Part shown: positions 54,955-63,856 of the stretch, piece after piece
How the letters are laid out: every line of letters begins with the position of its first letter
Position numbering within the stretch: the stretch's first letter is position 1
Origin: Aureococcus anophagefferens
Taxonomy: Eukaryota; Sar; Pelagophyceae; Pelagomonadales; Pelagomonadaceae
Reading direction: 5' to 3'
Assembly (NCBI RefSeq): GCF_000186865.1
Contig: NW_008705566.1
Span: 487,807-551,806 of the forward strand
Length of the DNA stretch: 64,000 nt
The notes under the pieces: model-generated
Databases searched by the model: none
Told to the model about the DNA's origin: nothing
The model's input: only the letters and a program-made list of their open reading frames with translations
Position numbers and translations under genes: made by a program

Positions 54955-57900
54955 CGGCCGCCGTCGAGGACGCGGAGCTCGCGGACTACGCCGCCGTCGC
55001 GCGGCGGCGGCGCGGCTCCGGCGCGGCCGGCGGCGACTGCGCGCTCGTCGCGGCCGCGCGGCGCGGCGCGACCGAGGCCGTGCGCGCGCTGCTGGGCGCG
55101 GGCGCGGCGGCGACGGCGACGTCCGCGGGCGGCGAGAGCGCCCTCGAGGCGGCGACGGCGTCGGGCGAGCTCGGCGCGGCCCTCGCGCTCGTCAAGGCCG
55201 GCGCGAGCGTCTCGGCGACGGACGACGCGCTCCTCCGCGTCGCGACGCTCGTCGGCGACGACGAGCTCGTCGCGCGCCTGCTGGAGGCGGGCGCGCCGCC
55301 CCTCGCGTGCCGCGATCCCGCCGACGGCGAGCCGCCCCTCCTCGAGGACGACGAGGAGCCCGGCGCGACGAGCTGCCTGCTGCTCGCCGCGCGGCACCCG
55401 ATGGCGCGCGTCCTCGACGCGTACCTCGCGCACTTCGGGGACGCCGGCGGCGCGGACGCGCCCCACGGGTCGCGGCGCGTGACGGCCCTCATGGTCGCGG
55501 CGGCGAACAGCGGCCGCGACGACGCGCGCGCGGCGAAGCGCCTGTTAGCGGCCGGGTGCGCGCCGACGGCGGCGGACAGGGCAGCAAAAGAGAGCGAAAT
55601 TCCCAACTTCAAAGGCTCCTATCTCGGCCGTTTCCCACTCGTTTTGGCTGATTTTTGGACGAGCGATCATCTCTCGGAACGGTCTCGAAGCGTGGATGCT
55701 GTTTCCGGAATGCGCGCGCGCGGAACACCCATGTTGAAGCGACGTTGAATCACCCTTTTCCTGCCCAGGCGGCGGACGCGGACGGCCGGTCCGCGTTGCA
55801 CCGCGCGGCGCGGGCCGACTGCCGCGCCTGCGTCGCCGCCCTCGCCGACGCCGCGCGGGAGACCCTGAGCGAGGCGGCCTACCGCGCCTTCCTCGACGGC
55901 GCGGAGCGCGGCACGCGGCGGACCGCGCTCCACGTCGCCGCGGGCGCGGGCGCCGCGGCCGCGGCCGCGGCCTTACTGCGCGCGGGCGCCGACGCCACAA
56001 AAGTCGACGCCGCCGGGGGCACGGCCCTCCGGAGCGCCGTGGACCGCGGCCACGAGCCCTGCGCGCGCGTGCTCCTCGAGATGTCCGACGCGGCGCTCGA
56101 CGGCGACTTCCACCGCTGCGTCGAGCTCGCGCGGAACGGCAACTGGCCCGTCGACGGGCGCGTGGAGGCGCGCCGCGGCGACGACTTGGCCCCGGGGCCG
56201 ACGCCCCTCGCGGCGGCGGCGGCGCGCGGCGACGTCGACGGCGTCGTCGCGCTCGTCGAGGCGGGCGGCGCGGACGTGACCGCGCGCGGGCCCGAGAGCC
56301 CGCTCGCCGTCGCGGCGGCGCACGGGCGCCTCGAGGTCTGCGGCGAGCTGCTGCGGCTCGGCGCGAAGCCCGCGCGCGACCTCGACGACAAGGGCGCGCA
56401 GCTGCTGACCTTTGCGTGCGACTGCCGCGACGCGGACGTCGTCCAAGCGGTCCTCGACGCCCTCGACGCCGGCGACCTCGGCCGGCCGGCGTTGCGGGGC
56501 GCGCTGCACATGGCGGCGGCGCGCGGCGACGACGCGAGCGTCGAGGCGCTGCTCGCCTTCGGGCGGACCGTCGGCGCGGGCCCGTCGAGCCCGCGCGGCG
56601 ACTGCCCGCTCGGCGGCGCGCCGGCGACGCCGCGGGGCCGGGGCGACGACGCGGGCTGCGACTACCTCGTGCGCGCCGCGTCCGACGGCGACGACCGCGA
56701 GCCCGCGCTGCTCGCCGCGTGCCGCGCGGGCGCGTACGCGTGCGTCGAGAAGTTGACGCGCGACGCGGGGTCGCTCCGGGCCGCGCTCGACGACGAGCGG
56801 CGCTGCGCGCTGCACCACGCGGCGGCGCGGGACCGGGCCCACCTCGTCGAGTACCTCTGCGGCGCCGACGCGTCGCTCGTGAGCTGCCGCGACGCGCGAG
56901 GAGCGACGCCGCTCCACGCGGCGGCCGCCGCGGGCGCGGGCGCGGCCATCGGCGCGCTGCTGCGCCACGGCGCCGACGCGACGCTCGTGGACGCGCGGAA
57001 GCGCACGCCCCGCGACGTCGCCCTCGAGCGGGGCAGCAAGCGCGCGGCCGCGCAGCTCGACGCGATGGCGTCGGCCATCGAGGACGGCGACTTCGACGAG
57101 TGCGCGCGCCTCGCGGACGCGGGCAACTGGCCCGTGGACTTCCGCGCGGGGTCCGGCGCCGGGGACACGGCGCTCGTCGCCGCCGCGCGGCGCGGCGCGC
57201 CGGACGCGGTGTCGCGGCTTCTAGCGTGCGGCGCGGCCGTCGACGCCCGCGCGGAACTCGAATCTTCGACCCGACTTCAACGTGCGCGTCATCGAAGGGT
57301 TCGGACCAGCCTCGTCGACCGTGCTTCGAGAACTCAACGAGAGCGATCGATTCGTCCAAACATCAGTCGGGACGTCCCGAACCGGCGGTCGATGTCCACG
57401 CAGGTCGACGCGCCGAACGGCGCGCCGGGCGGCGGCGAGACGCCCCTGGCCGCGGCGGCCAAGGCGGGCCACTTGGACGTGTGCGCCGCGCTGCTGGCGG
57501 CGGGCGCGGACCCGACGCGCGTCGCGGACGAGGCGAAGACGCTCCTCGTCGCCGCGGTCGTCGACGACGAGCCCGAGCTCGTGGACGCGCTGCTCCTCAA
57601 GGGCGCGTCGGCGAAGCCCATCGCCGGCGAGGCGCCCGCGGGCGCGTTCCTCGTCGCCGTCGAGCTCGGCAGCCCCCACATCGTCGCGAGCTTCCTCCGG
57701 CGCGCCGCGGACGTGCCCGACGCGCTCGACGTCGACGCGGCGCACGGCGCGCCCGCGCTCACGGCGCTCCACGCCGCCGCCGCGCGGGGCCGCGCGGACA
57801 TCGTCGACGCGCTCCTGGGCGCGGGCTCGAACGTCAACGTCGTCGACGGCGGCGGCCGGTCCGCGCTGCACCACGCCGCGGTCCACGACCACGACGACGT

Positions 57901-58048
57901 CCTGCGCGTCTTGGTGTCCAACGGCGCCGACGTCAAGCGCGCCGACGCGGCGGGCGTCACGCCCCTGGCCGCCGCCAAGGCCGCGGGCGCCAAGTCCGCC
58001 GAGTCCGCGCTCCGCATGGCCGAGTCCATGCTCCACAAGACGCCCTAG
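54816..58048 (+). CDS. Multi-ankyrin protein carrying two introner-derived introns
   Basis: Exons 54816-55568, 55769-57238 and 57404-58048, 955 residues. ATG 54816 gives MTEIAASIPSHDDIWGDLAS, followed by an acidic Asp run. About 18 ankyrin repeats fill the rest (DGRSALHRAARADCRACVAA, GATPLHAAAAAGAGAAIGAL, GGETPLAAAAKAGHLDVCAA, GGRSALHHAAVHDHDDVLRV). Both introns sit in phase 0 inside ankyrin repeats, and splicing restores the repeat pattern (CAPT|AADADGRSALH; CGAA|VDAPNGAPGGGETPL). The second intron, 165 nt, has no stop in frame, so retention would insert 55 residues. The stop TAG at 58046-58048 overlaps the stop of the convergent pseudouridine synthase gene. Confidence 0.87.
55578..55768 (-). 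mobile_element. Introner element E2 (191 bp)
   Basis: Same length and family as E1 but inserted in the opposite orientation relative to the host gene. It is flanked by the 9-bp direct repeat GCGGCGGAC (55569-55577, 55769-55777). The inverted termini are GGGCAGCAAAAGAGAG on the left (13 of 16 matching) and CACCCTTTTCCTGCCC on the right. The acceptor CTGCCCAG is at the right end and the donor GC comes from the left direct repeat, giving a 200-nt intron. Confidence 0.92.
57247..57403 (+). mobile_element. Introner element E3, diverged family member (157 bp)
   Basis: Flanked by the 8-bp direct repeat GTCGACGC (57239-57246, 57404-57411), which supplies a GT donor; CCACGCAG supplies the acceptor. 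Inside, GACTTCAACGTG, GTGCTTCGAGAAC and TCGTCCAAACATCAG line up with GCTTCAACGTG, CACGCTTCGAGAC and TCGTCCAAAAATCAG of E1/E2, so it is an older, partly deleted relative. The termini (CCGCGCGGAACTCGA against CTGCGTGGACATCGA) keep an imperfect inverted repeat. Confidence 0.8.
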
Positions 58049-58854
58049 GCCGCGCCGCTTAGGAACGCGCGGAGCCGCCTGGGCACGGGCACGCGCACGA
58101 CCGTGTTCTGGTCCGGCAGCTGGCCCACGCGGAAGGGGCCGAAGCCCACGCGCCGCAGCCGCGACACGCGCAGCCGCAGGTGGTCGCAGATGCGCCGGAT
58201 CATGCGGTTCTTGCCCTCGCGGCACGTCAGCGTCAGCGTCGCCCGCTTGGGCCGCGCGTCGCGGATGGCCACCGTGAGCGGCTGGTAGCGCACTTTGTCC
58301 ACCGTGACGCCGCGGCGCATGGCGGCGATCTTCTTCGGCGTCACGAAGCCGTTCACCGTGACGTCGTAGACGCGCTTCAGCCCGCCGAGGTCCGGGTGCT
58401 CCATGGCCCGCGCGAGCATGCCGCAGGACGTCAGCACGAGGAGGCCCTCGGAATTCACGTCGAGGCGCCCGACGGCGCAGGCGTGGCGCCCGAGGTTGAG
58501 CCGCGAGAACACGGACGGCGGGCCGTCGCGGCCGCTCGACCGCTCGCGCTCGACGGCCTCGCCGCGCTTCTTGTACGCGAGCCAGATGATGGGGTCCGAC
58601 GCGCCGCTGGCGCGCACATGGCGCCCGTCAACGATGATGGCCGCGTCCGACGACGCGACGTCGCCGACGCGCGCCGGCGACGCGTCGACGGTCACGCGGC
58701 CCTGGGCGATGGCCTCGTCGGCCTGGCGCCGCGACATGGCGCCGCGCTGCGCGATGAGCCGCGACACGCGCATCTTTTCCCCGCCGCTCGAGAGGCTGCG
58801 CGGCGGCGGCAGCAGCGAACGCGACCGCAGCAGCGTCGATGCTCGACGCAGCAT
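58045..58854 (-). CDS. RsuA/RluB-type pseudouridine synthase, probably mitochondrial
   Basis: 269 residues. The start MLRRASTLLRSRSLLPPPRS is a mitochondrial-type presequence. An S4 RNA-binding domain follows (MRVSRLIAQRGAMSRRQADE, AIAQGRVTVD). The catalytic region has GRLDVNSEGLLVLT with the active Asp, then LKRVYDVTVNG, and KNRMIRRICDHLRLRVSRLR, which is the family motif near the C-terminus. It isomerises a uridine in rRNA, most likely in the large or small mitochondrial subunit. Its TAG stop shares the CTAG at 58045-58048 with the opposing gene. Confidence 0.9.
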   Translation of the reverse strand: MLRRASTLLRSRSLLPPPRSLSSGGEKMRVSRLIAQRGAMSRRQADEAIAQGRVTVDASPARVGDVASSDAAIIVDGRHVRASGASDPIIWLAYKKRGEAVERERSSGRDGPPSVFSRLNLGRHACAVGRLDVNSEGLLVLTSCGMLARAMEHPDLGGLKRVYDVTVNGFVTPKKIAAMRRGVTVDKVRYQPLTVAIRDARPKRATLTLTCREGKNRMIRRICDHLRLRVSRLRRVGFGPFRVGQLPDQNTVVRVPVPRRLRAFLSGAA

Positions 58855-59008
58855 CGTGTTGCGGTAGCTCTAAAATGGCAGATAAATGGCGATCGAGCAG
58901 CAACCTTGCAAACAAATCTCGACGGACGATCCACTGAAACAGAGAGCCCGTAAAAACAACGAGCACCACAGCCACACTTGTCCGGTACCAACACCACAGT
59001 CTCGCACG

Positions 59009-59944
59009 ATGTTCAAGCTCTCGCTCGCCCTCCTCGTGGCCTCGGTGCACGCCGGCGTCCATCTCCTACTCCCGCGCGCCGCGCGGGCGGCGCACGCGGG
59101 GCGCTGCCTCGTCGCTCCGTTTCGCCCCGGCCCGGGGCTGCCCCGCTGCCCGCACCGCGCATCGAGCTGTTCCACTCGCACGGCTGGCCCGCCCGCGGCC
59201 CCGCGCGGGTGATCCACCCTCGCGGGCGGCCGGGGCGGGCGCGCGGTGGCGGGCGGGGCTGCCTCGCGCGAGGGCCGGGCTCCGGGGCTTCGATCGACGG
59301 GATATCCCCCGCGCGCCGCGCGAGCTCGCGTCCGACCCCGTCCCTCCTCCTAGGTCGCCGCCTACTGCCCGAACGGGTGCTCGGGCCACGGCTCGTGCGG
59401 GTCCGACGACCGCTGCACGTGCTACCTCCGCCCCAACAACGACTCGGCCTGGCAGGCGGCCGACTGCAGCGAGCGCACGTGCCCGATGGACCTGGCGTGG
59501 GTCAAGTACCCGGTCGCCGGCGAGAACAACGTCCACGAGAGCACGGAGTGCTCCAACATGGGTATCTGCGACCGCAAGAGCGGCGAGTGCGAGTGCTTCG
59601 ACGGCTACGAGGGCATCGCGTGCGAGCGCACGTCCTGCCCGAACGACTGCTCCGCGCGCGGCATCTGCTACACCCAGAAGCAGCTCGCCACGGAGGCCGC
59701 GACGACCTACGACACGCCCTGGGACGCCATGAAGCACGTCGGCTGCGTGTGCGACCTCGGCTTCCGCGGCCCGGACTGCTCGCTCCAGGAGTGCCCGTCC
59801 GGCACGGACGTGCTCTCGGGCGACGGCAACACCAAGGGCCGCGACTGCAGCGGACGTGGGCTGTGCGACTACGACTCCGGTCTGTGCAAGTGCTTCTCGG
59901 GCTACTACGGCACCAAGTGCCAGCAGCAGACCGTCCTCGGATAG
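59009..59944 (+). CDS. Secreted EGF-like repeat protein, copy A
   Basis: Exons 59009-59056 and 59354-59944, 212 residues. Exon 1 encodes only the signal peptide [16 protein letters not shown]. The 297-nt GC-rich intron starts GTCCAT and ends CCTCCTAG. Exon 2 encodes four Cys-rich EGF/tenascin-like modules: [52 protein letters not shown] with [13 protein letters not shown], and [20 protein letters not shown]. Likely an extracellular or vacuolar adhesion-type protein. Exon 2 is identical to that of copy B in inverted orientation at 60987-61577. Confidence 0.85.
59322..59944 (+). repeat. Left arm of 623-bp perfect inverted repeat
   Basis: Covers the last 32 bases of the copy A intron and all of exon 2. 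It matches the reverse complement of 60987-61609 with no difference in any part I compared. The arms are separated by 1,042 bp that contain the bL20 gene. Confidence 0.9.
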
Positions 59945-60088
59945 CCGCGCCCGCGGACATCGCCCGTCCCTCCCCCGCACACCTCGCTCACGCCAAGTAT
60001 GCGTTCGATAGACTAGCCCTTTATTAAGATTATGTTACTTTTAACGAAGCGAAAGCGAAAGCGAAATGAGCGGCGCTTAGGAAGTATC

Positions 60089-60741
60089 CTAAGACGACGC
60101 CGCGCCGCCGAGGGGGACGTCGTCGACGTCGTCGAGCTCGTCGTCGTCCGGGGCGAAAAGAAGCTGGTCCGAGGCCTCGAGACCGTCAAAGGGACCGTCC
60201 ATGGGTCGCATGGCGTCGGCGCGGCTCGCGAGGTAGGGGTCCGCGGCGCGCGTGACCTCGAGGACGCTGAGGAACGACAGCGGCTCGTTGACGGCCAGAT
60301 CCGCGAGGACCTTGCGGTTCAGGTCGATGTCGGCGGACCGCATGCCCGCGATGAAGCGGTTGTAGGGCACGCCGTAGGCGCGCGAGCTCGCGTTGATGCT
60401 GCGGATCCAGCTCTTGCGCATCTCTCGCTTCTTCACCTTGCGGTCGCGGTACGCGTACTGCCACGCCTTCTCGACGCGCTGCACGGCGATGCGAAAGCAC
60501 CTAGGATGGGACGAGTCTGTGGGAAGCTATGGGGCGTGCGCGACGCGGCGGCGGACCGGTTGGCGCGCCCGCGGTAGCCCTTGGCCAGCTTGATGAACTT
60601 TTTGTGTTTCCGGGAGGCGAAGCCGCGCGTCGCGCCCAGCGCCGGCGGCGGTGCGAGAGGCGCTGGTCGCGCCGCCGCGGCGAGCGCAGGCCGCGCCACC
60701 GATCGGAGGGCTAGCGGCCGCGCCGCTGAAAGCGCCAGCAT
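60089..60741 (-). CDS. Mitochondrial ribosomal protein bL20m
   Basis: Exons in transcript order are 60741-60557 and 60500-60089, 198 residues. The presequence MLALSAARPLALRSVARPAL ends near ATRGFAS. The L20 signature then runs HKKFIKLAKGYRGRANR|CFRIAVQRVEKAWQYAYRD, RKVKKREMRKSWIRSINASS and NRKVLADLAVNEP. The 56-nt intron (GTCCGC...CCTAG) falls exactly between RGRAN and CFRIA. Bacterial L20 is about 118 residues; here an acidic tail (FAPDDDELDDVDDVP) extends the C-terminus. It binds 23S-type rRNA early in large-subunit assembly. A plastid location is less likely given the presequence and divergence. Confidence 0.92.
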
Positions 60742-60986
60742 CACCTGCGCGATGATGGCCGCGGCGAGCCGCTCACGAGTGTGCAGGCGATGGAGGGCTC
60801 TAGCCGTGCTGCCAGTGCGCACGCGATCGTGTCGGCGCGACCTCGCCGGACGCGCAAGAAGGAGGCGTCGTCGCGCACGCACGAAACAAACACGCGAGTA
60901 GGATCCAGGAAACTTAGGAGGCGGCGCGCGCGTAAAACCCCGCGGCGCTCGCGAGCGGCTCGAGACGGGGATCGCGGGTCGACGAC

Positions 60987-61609
60987 CTATCCGAGGACGG
61001 TCTGCTGCTGGCACTTGGTGCCGTAGTAGCCCGAGAAGCACTTGCACAGACCGGAGTCGTAGTCGCACAGCCCACGTCCGCTGCAGTCGCGGCCCTTGGT
61101 GTTGCCGTCGCCCGAGAGCACGTCCGTGCCGGACGGGCACTCCTGGAGCGAGCAGTCCGGGCCGCGGAAGCCGAGGTCGCACACGCAGCCGACGTGCTTC
61201 ATGGCGTCCCAGGGCGTGTCGTAGGTCGTCGCGGCCTCCGTGGCGAGCTGCTTCTGGGTGTAGCAGATGCCGCGCGCGGAGCAGTCGTTCGGGCAGGACG
61301 TGCGCTCGCACGCGATGCCCTCGTAGCCGTCGAAGCACTCGCACTCGCCGCTCTTGCGGTCGCAGATACCCATGTTGGAGCACTCCGTGCTCTCGTGGAC
61401 GTTGTTCTCGCCGGCGACCGGGTACTTGACCCACGCCAGGTCCATCGGGCACGTGCGCTCGCTGCAGTCGGCCGCCTGCCAGGCCGAGTCGTTGTTGGGG
61501 CGGAGGTAGCACGTGCAGCGGTCGTCGGACCCGCACGAGCCGTGGCCCGAGCACCCGTTCGGGCAGTAGGCGGCGACCTAGGAGGAGGGACGGGGTCGGA
61601 CGCGAGCTC
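60987..61609 (-). repeat. Right arm of 623-bp perfect inverted repeat
   Basis: Reverse complement of 59322-59944. Outside the arms the two loci quickly diverge: the sequence after the stop differs and the introns differ except for scattered blocks. Homogenisation is therefore confined to exon 2 and its acceptor. Confidence 0.9.
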
Positions 61610-61908
61610 CGGGCGCCAGAAACCCCCGTCGCGCGCGCGCCCGGGGAGGCCCCGCCCTCGCGCGAGGCAGCCCCGCCCGCCACCGCGCGCCCCCGGGGCC
61701 TCCGCGAGGGTGGTCGGTCCTCGCGGGGCCCAGGGCGCGCCCACGGGGCGATCAACGCGCGGTGCGGGCGGCGGGGCAGCCCCGGGGCGCGGCGAGGCGA
61801 GATCGGGGAGGCACAGCCCCGCGTCTTCGCAAGGGCGGCGCCAGGGAGGCGGAGAGGGACGCGGGTGTGCACCGAGGCGACGAGGAGGGCGAGGGAGAGC
61901 TTGAACAT
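60987..61908 (-). CDS. Secreted EGF-like repeat protein, copy B
   Basis: Exons in transcript order are 61908-61861 and 61577-60987, 212 residues. Exon 1 is [16 protein letters not shown], two residues different from copy A. The intron is 283 nt (GTCCCT...CCTCCTAG). The exon 2 protein is identical to copy A. It is divergent from the GILT selenoprotein gene, with 137 bp between starts; that gap holds two GCTAAAG boxes (about 61938 and 61968). Confidence 0.85.
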
Positions 61909-62045
61909 CGTGGCTTTGGCGGCGGCGAGGGACGGGCTAAAGAGTCGGTGGTAGGCAGCGCTAAAGCAGCGGCTCTTTTGCGGTGATGATCTATTGGGCA
62001 TCGTGCCGTGAGTGCAGACACACCGAGGGCTGCTTCTCATCTGCG

Positions 62046-62921
62046 ATGCTCTCGATGGCCAAGCTCCTCCCGCTCCTCGCGGCTTCGGCCTCGTCGTCGT
62101 CGTCCGTCGAGGTCGCCTTCTTCGGCGAGGCCCTGTGACCCGGGTGCCAGGCCTTCGTGCAGGGTCCCATGAAGGACCTCATGATGGCCGAGGGCATCGA
62201 CGACGTGCTCGACTTCTCGCTCGTGCCCTGGGGCAACGCCTACGTCGCCTCGGCGACCTGCCCGACGACGTCGACGGAGGAGGGCTACGCGCTCTACAAC
62301 GTCACGGCCCGCGAGTGCTGGAACGACAGGTGCGGCTCCGAGGGCTTCGACTGCTTCGCCGGCGAGTTCATCTACCAGCACTCGCCGTCCGAGGGCCTCG
62401 CGGACCTCGTCGAGGCCTGCGCCGTCGACGCCTACCCGGAGCGCGCGAACTGGTGGCCCTTCGTCTACTGCTTCGAGGGCCTGAAGCTCAACTACTGCCC
62501 CTGCGGCGAGGCCTGCGACCTCGACGACTGCGACCTGCACTACACGGGCGCGCCGCAGATCTACCTCAAGGACTACGCGCCCAGCGGCACGGAGGACGTG
62601 CCCTACAACAAGAGCGCCGCCGACGCCTACATCGCCGACGCGGGCCGCCGGTGCGCGGGCACCGTGGGCCTCGACTGGGCGCCCGTCGCGAGCTGCGCGC
62701 TCGCGGACGCCGCGGACCCGACGTCCTGGCCGGGGGCGCGCGGCCTCGCGCTCGAGAAGGCCGCGGCCGAGAAGACGGCGGACCTCCAGCCCGAGCACGG
62801 CGGCGTGCCCTGGGTCGTCGTCGACGGGACGCCGCTGAGCAACACGACGGCGCTCCTCGCGACCGTCTGCGCGGCGGCCGAGGCCAAGGGCCTGCCCGCG
62901 CCGGCGGGCTGCGCCAACTAG
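62046..62921 (+). CDS. GILT-family thiol reductase, probable selenoprotein
   Basis: Starts MLSMAKLLPLLAASASSSSS, a signal peptide. After VEVAFFGEAL comes an in-frame TGA (62136-62138, codon 31), then PGCQAFVQGPM. GILT enzymes have E-A-L-C-P-x-C here, so TGA replaces the first catalytic Cys and probably encodes selenocysteine (U-P-G-C). The frame then runs on without a stop to 62921, 291 residues in total. It includes FDCFAGEFIYQHSPSEG, VEACAVDAYPERANWWPFVY and CFEGLKLNYCPCGEACDLDD, a relaxed form of the GILT C-Q-H-G-x2-E-C signature. Three N-glycosylation sites (NVT, NKS, NTT) fit a vacuolar or lysosomal oxidoreductase. A SECIS-like hairpin follows 38 nt after the stop. Confidence 0.85.
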
Positions 62922-62945
62922 GCGCCGGGGTGCGCGCGTGGCGCC

Positions 62946-63013
62946 CTCGCGCGCGCGCCGTGACGGCGCCGCGCCCGAAGCCTCGGGCGCGGCGCCCGAC
63001 TCGCGCCGCGAGC
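62946..63013 (+). promoter_or_regulatory. Predicted SECIS element in the GILT 3' UTR
   Basis: GTGAC (62960-62964) pairs by tandem G.A with CGAC (62997-63000). Helix II is a perfect 13-bp stem, GGCGCCGCGCCCG (62965-62977) with its complement (62984-62996). The apical loop is AAGCCT, supplying the unpaired AA. The distance from quartet to AA fits eukaryotic SECIS. A lower helix is offered by CTCGCG (62946) and CGCGAG (around 63008). Its job would be to recruit SBP2/eEFSec to decode the in-frame TGA upstream. Confidence 0.85.
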
Positions 63014-63109
63014 GGCGAAACCCGCGCGCTTTCCCGCATTGGCCTCTATGCGCCGGTTGGCGAGATCAAAGAACACACAGGTTATGTACATCGCGGCCGC
63101 GCCACATCT

Positions 63110-63856
63110 CTAGTAGTCGTCGCCGTCGTCCGAGTCCTCCGAGTCGTCGGGCGGCCGGGCCGCGCCGGGCTTCGCCCCGAGTCGCCCCCGCGCGTAGTCC
63201 GGCGCCGAGAGGAGCGACTCCTCGTCGCTGTCCGCGTCGGGCAGCGCTTTGTCTCGAAACGCGTCCTTGACCGCCGCGAGCGCGAAGCGCAGCGTCTCGA
63301 CGCACTCGTCCGTGCACCGGCCGCCTGCGCCGACGAGCCCGCGGGCCCGGAGCTTCTCGCCTCGATCCCAACTCTCGTCGTCGCCGCCGCCGTCGTCGTC
63401 CTCTTCGTCGTCCTCCTCTTCGCCGTTCGCGTCGCGCGGCGCCGGGCGAACCGGGGTTTTGACGTAGTACTCGCCGTCGTCGTCCAGCGCGCCGACCACG
63501 CCGCCCAGCACCGTCTCGAGCCCGTCGCTGTAGAGGTTCTGGCAGAGGCCGTAGAGCGCCTGCCAGCGCCGCTCCGGTTCCAAGCCGGCGATGCCCGAAA
63601 CCTGCTCGACGACCTGGTCGACGACGACCGCGGGGACGCCGCAGGCCGCGGCCCAGAGGGCCAGCTGCTCGGCGCCCGCCGGCCCGGCGTCCCTGGTTCG
63701 GACGGCGACGACGTCCGCAATCGCCGAAATCCCCCGCATCGCTTTGACCCACGCGCGCGCGTCGGGACGCGGCGGCGCGGCAGCCTCCGGAGCGGCCGCC
63801 GGCGCCGGCGCGGGCGCCGCGGAGAGCGGCGCCGCGGCGGCCTCCGGAGCGGCCAT
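63110..63856 (-). CDS. Acidic protein of unknown function
   Basis: 248 residues from ATG 63856. An Ala/Pro-rich start (MAAPEAAAAPLSAAPAPAPA) precedes a helical core: RAWVKAMRGISAIADVVAVR, QVVEQVSGIAGLEPERRWQA, LYGLCQNLYSDGLETVLGGV. A long acidic spacer with EEEDDEEDDDGGGDDE comes next, a short helical segment with two Cys (CTDECVETLRFALAAVKDAF), and an acidic tail (DDSEDSDDGDDY). It resembles small eukaryotic assembly or translation factors with a C-terminal acidic tail, but I cannot assign a family. Confidence 0.6.
   Translation of the reverse strand: MAAPEAAAAPLSAAPAPAPAAAPEAAAPPRPDARAWVKAMRGISAIADVVAVRTRDAGPAGAEQLALWAAACGVPAVVVDQVVEQVSGIAGLEPERRWQALYGLCQNLYSDGLETVLGGVVGALDDDGEYYVKTPVRPAPRDANGEEEDDEEDDDGGGDDESWDRGEKLRARGLVGAGGRCTDECVETLRFALAAVKDAFRDKALPDADSDEESLLSAPDYARGRLGAKPGAARPPDDSEDSDDGDDY

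Noticed and set aside
57239..57403. Treating the E3 region as coding because it has no in-frame stop
   Set aside because: The encoded segment breaks an ankyrin repeat, it is flanked by an exact 8-bp direct repeat with GT and AG in place, and it matches E1/E2 internally. It is better read as an intron.
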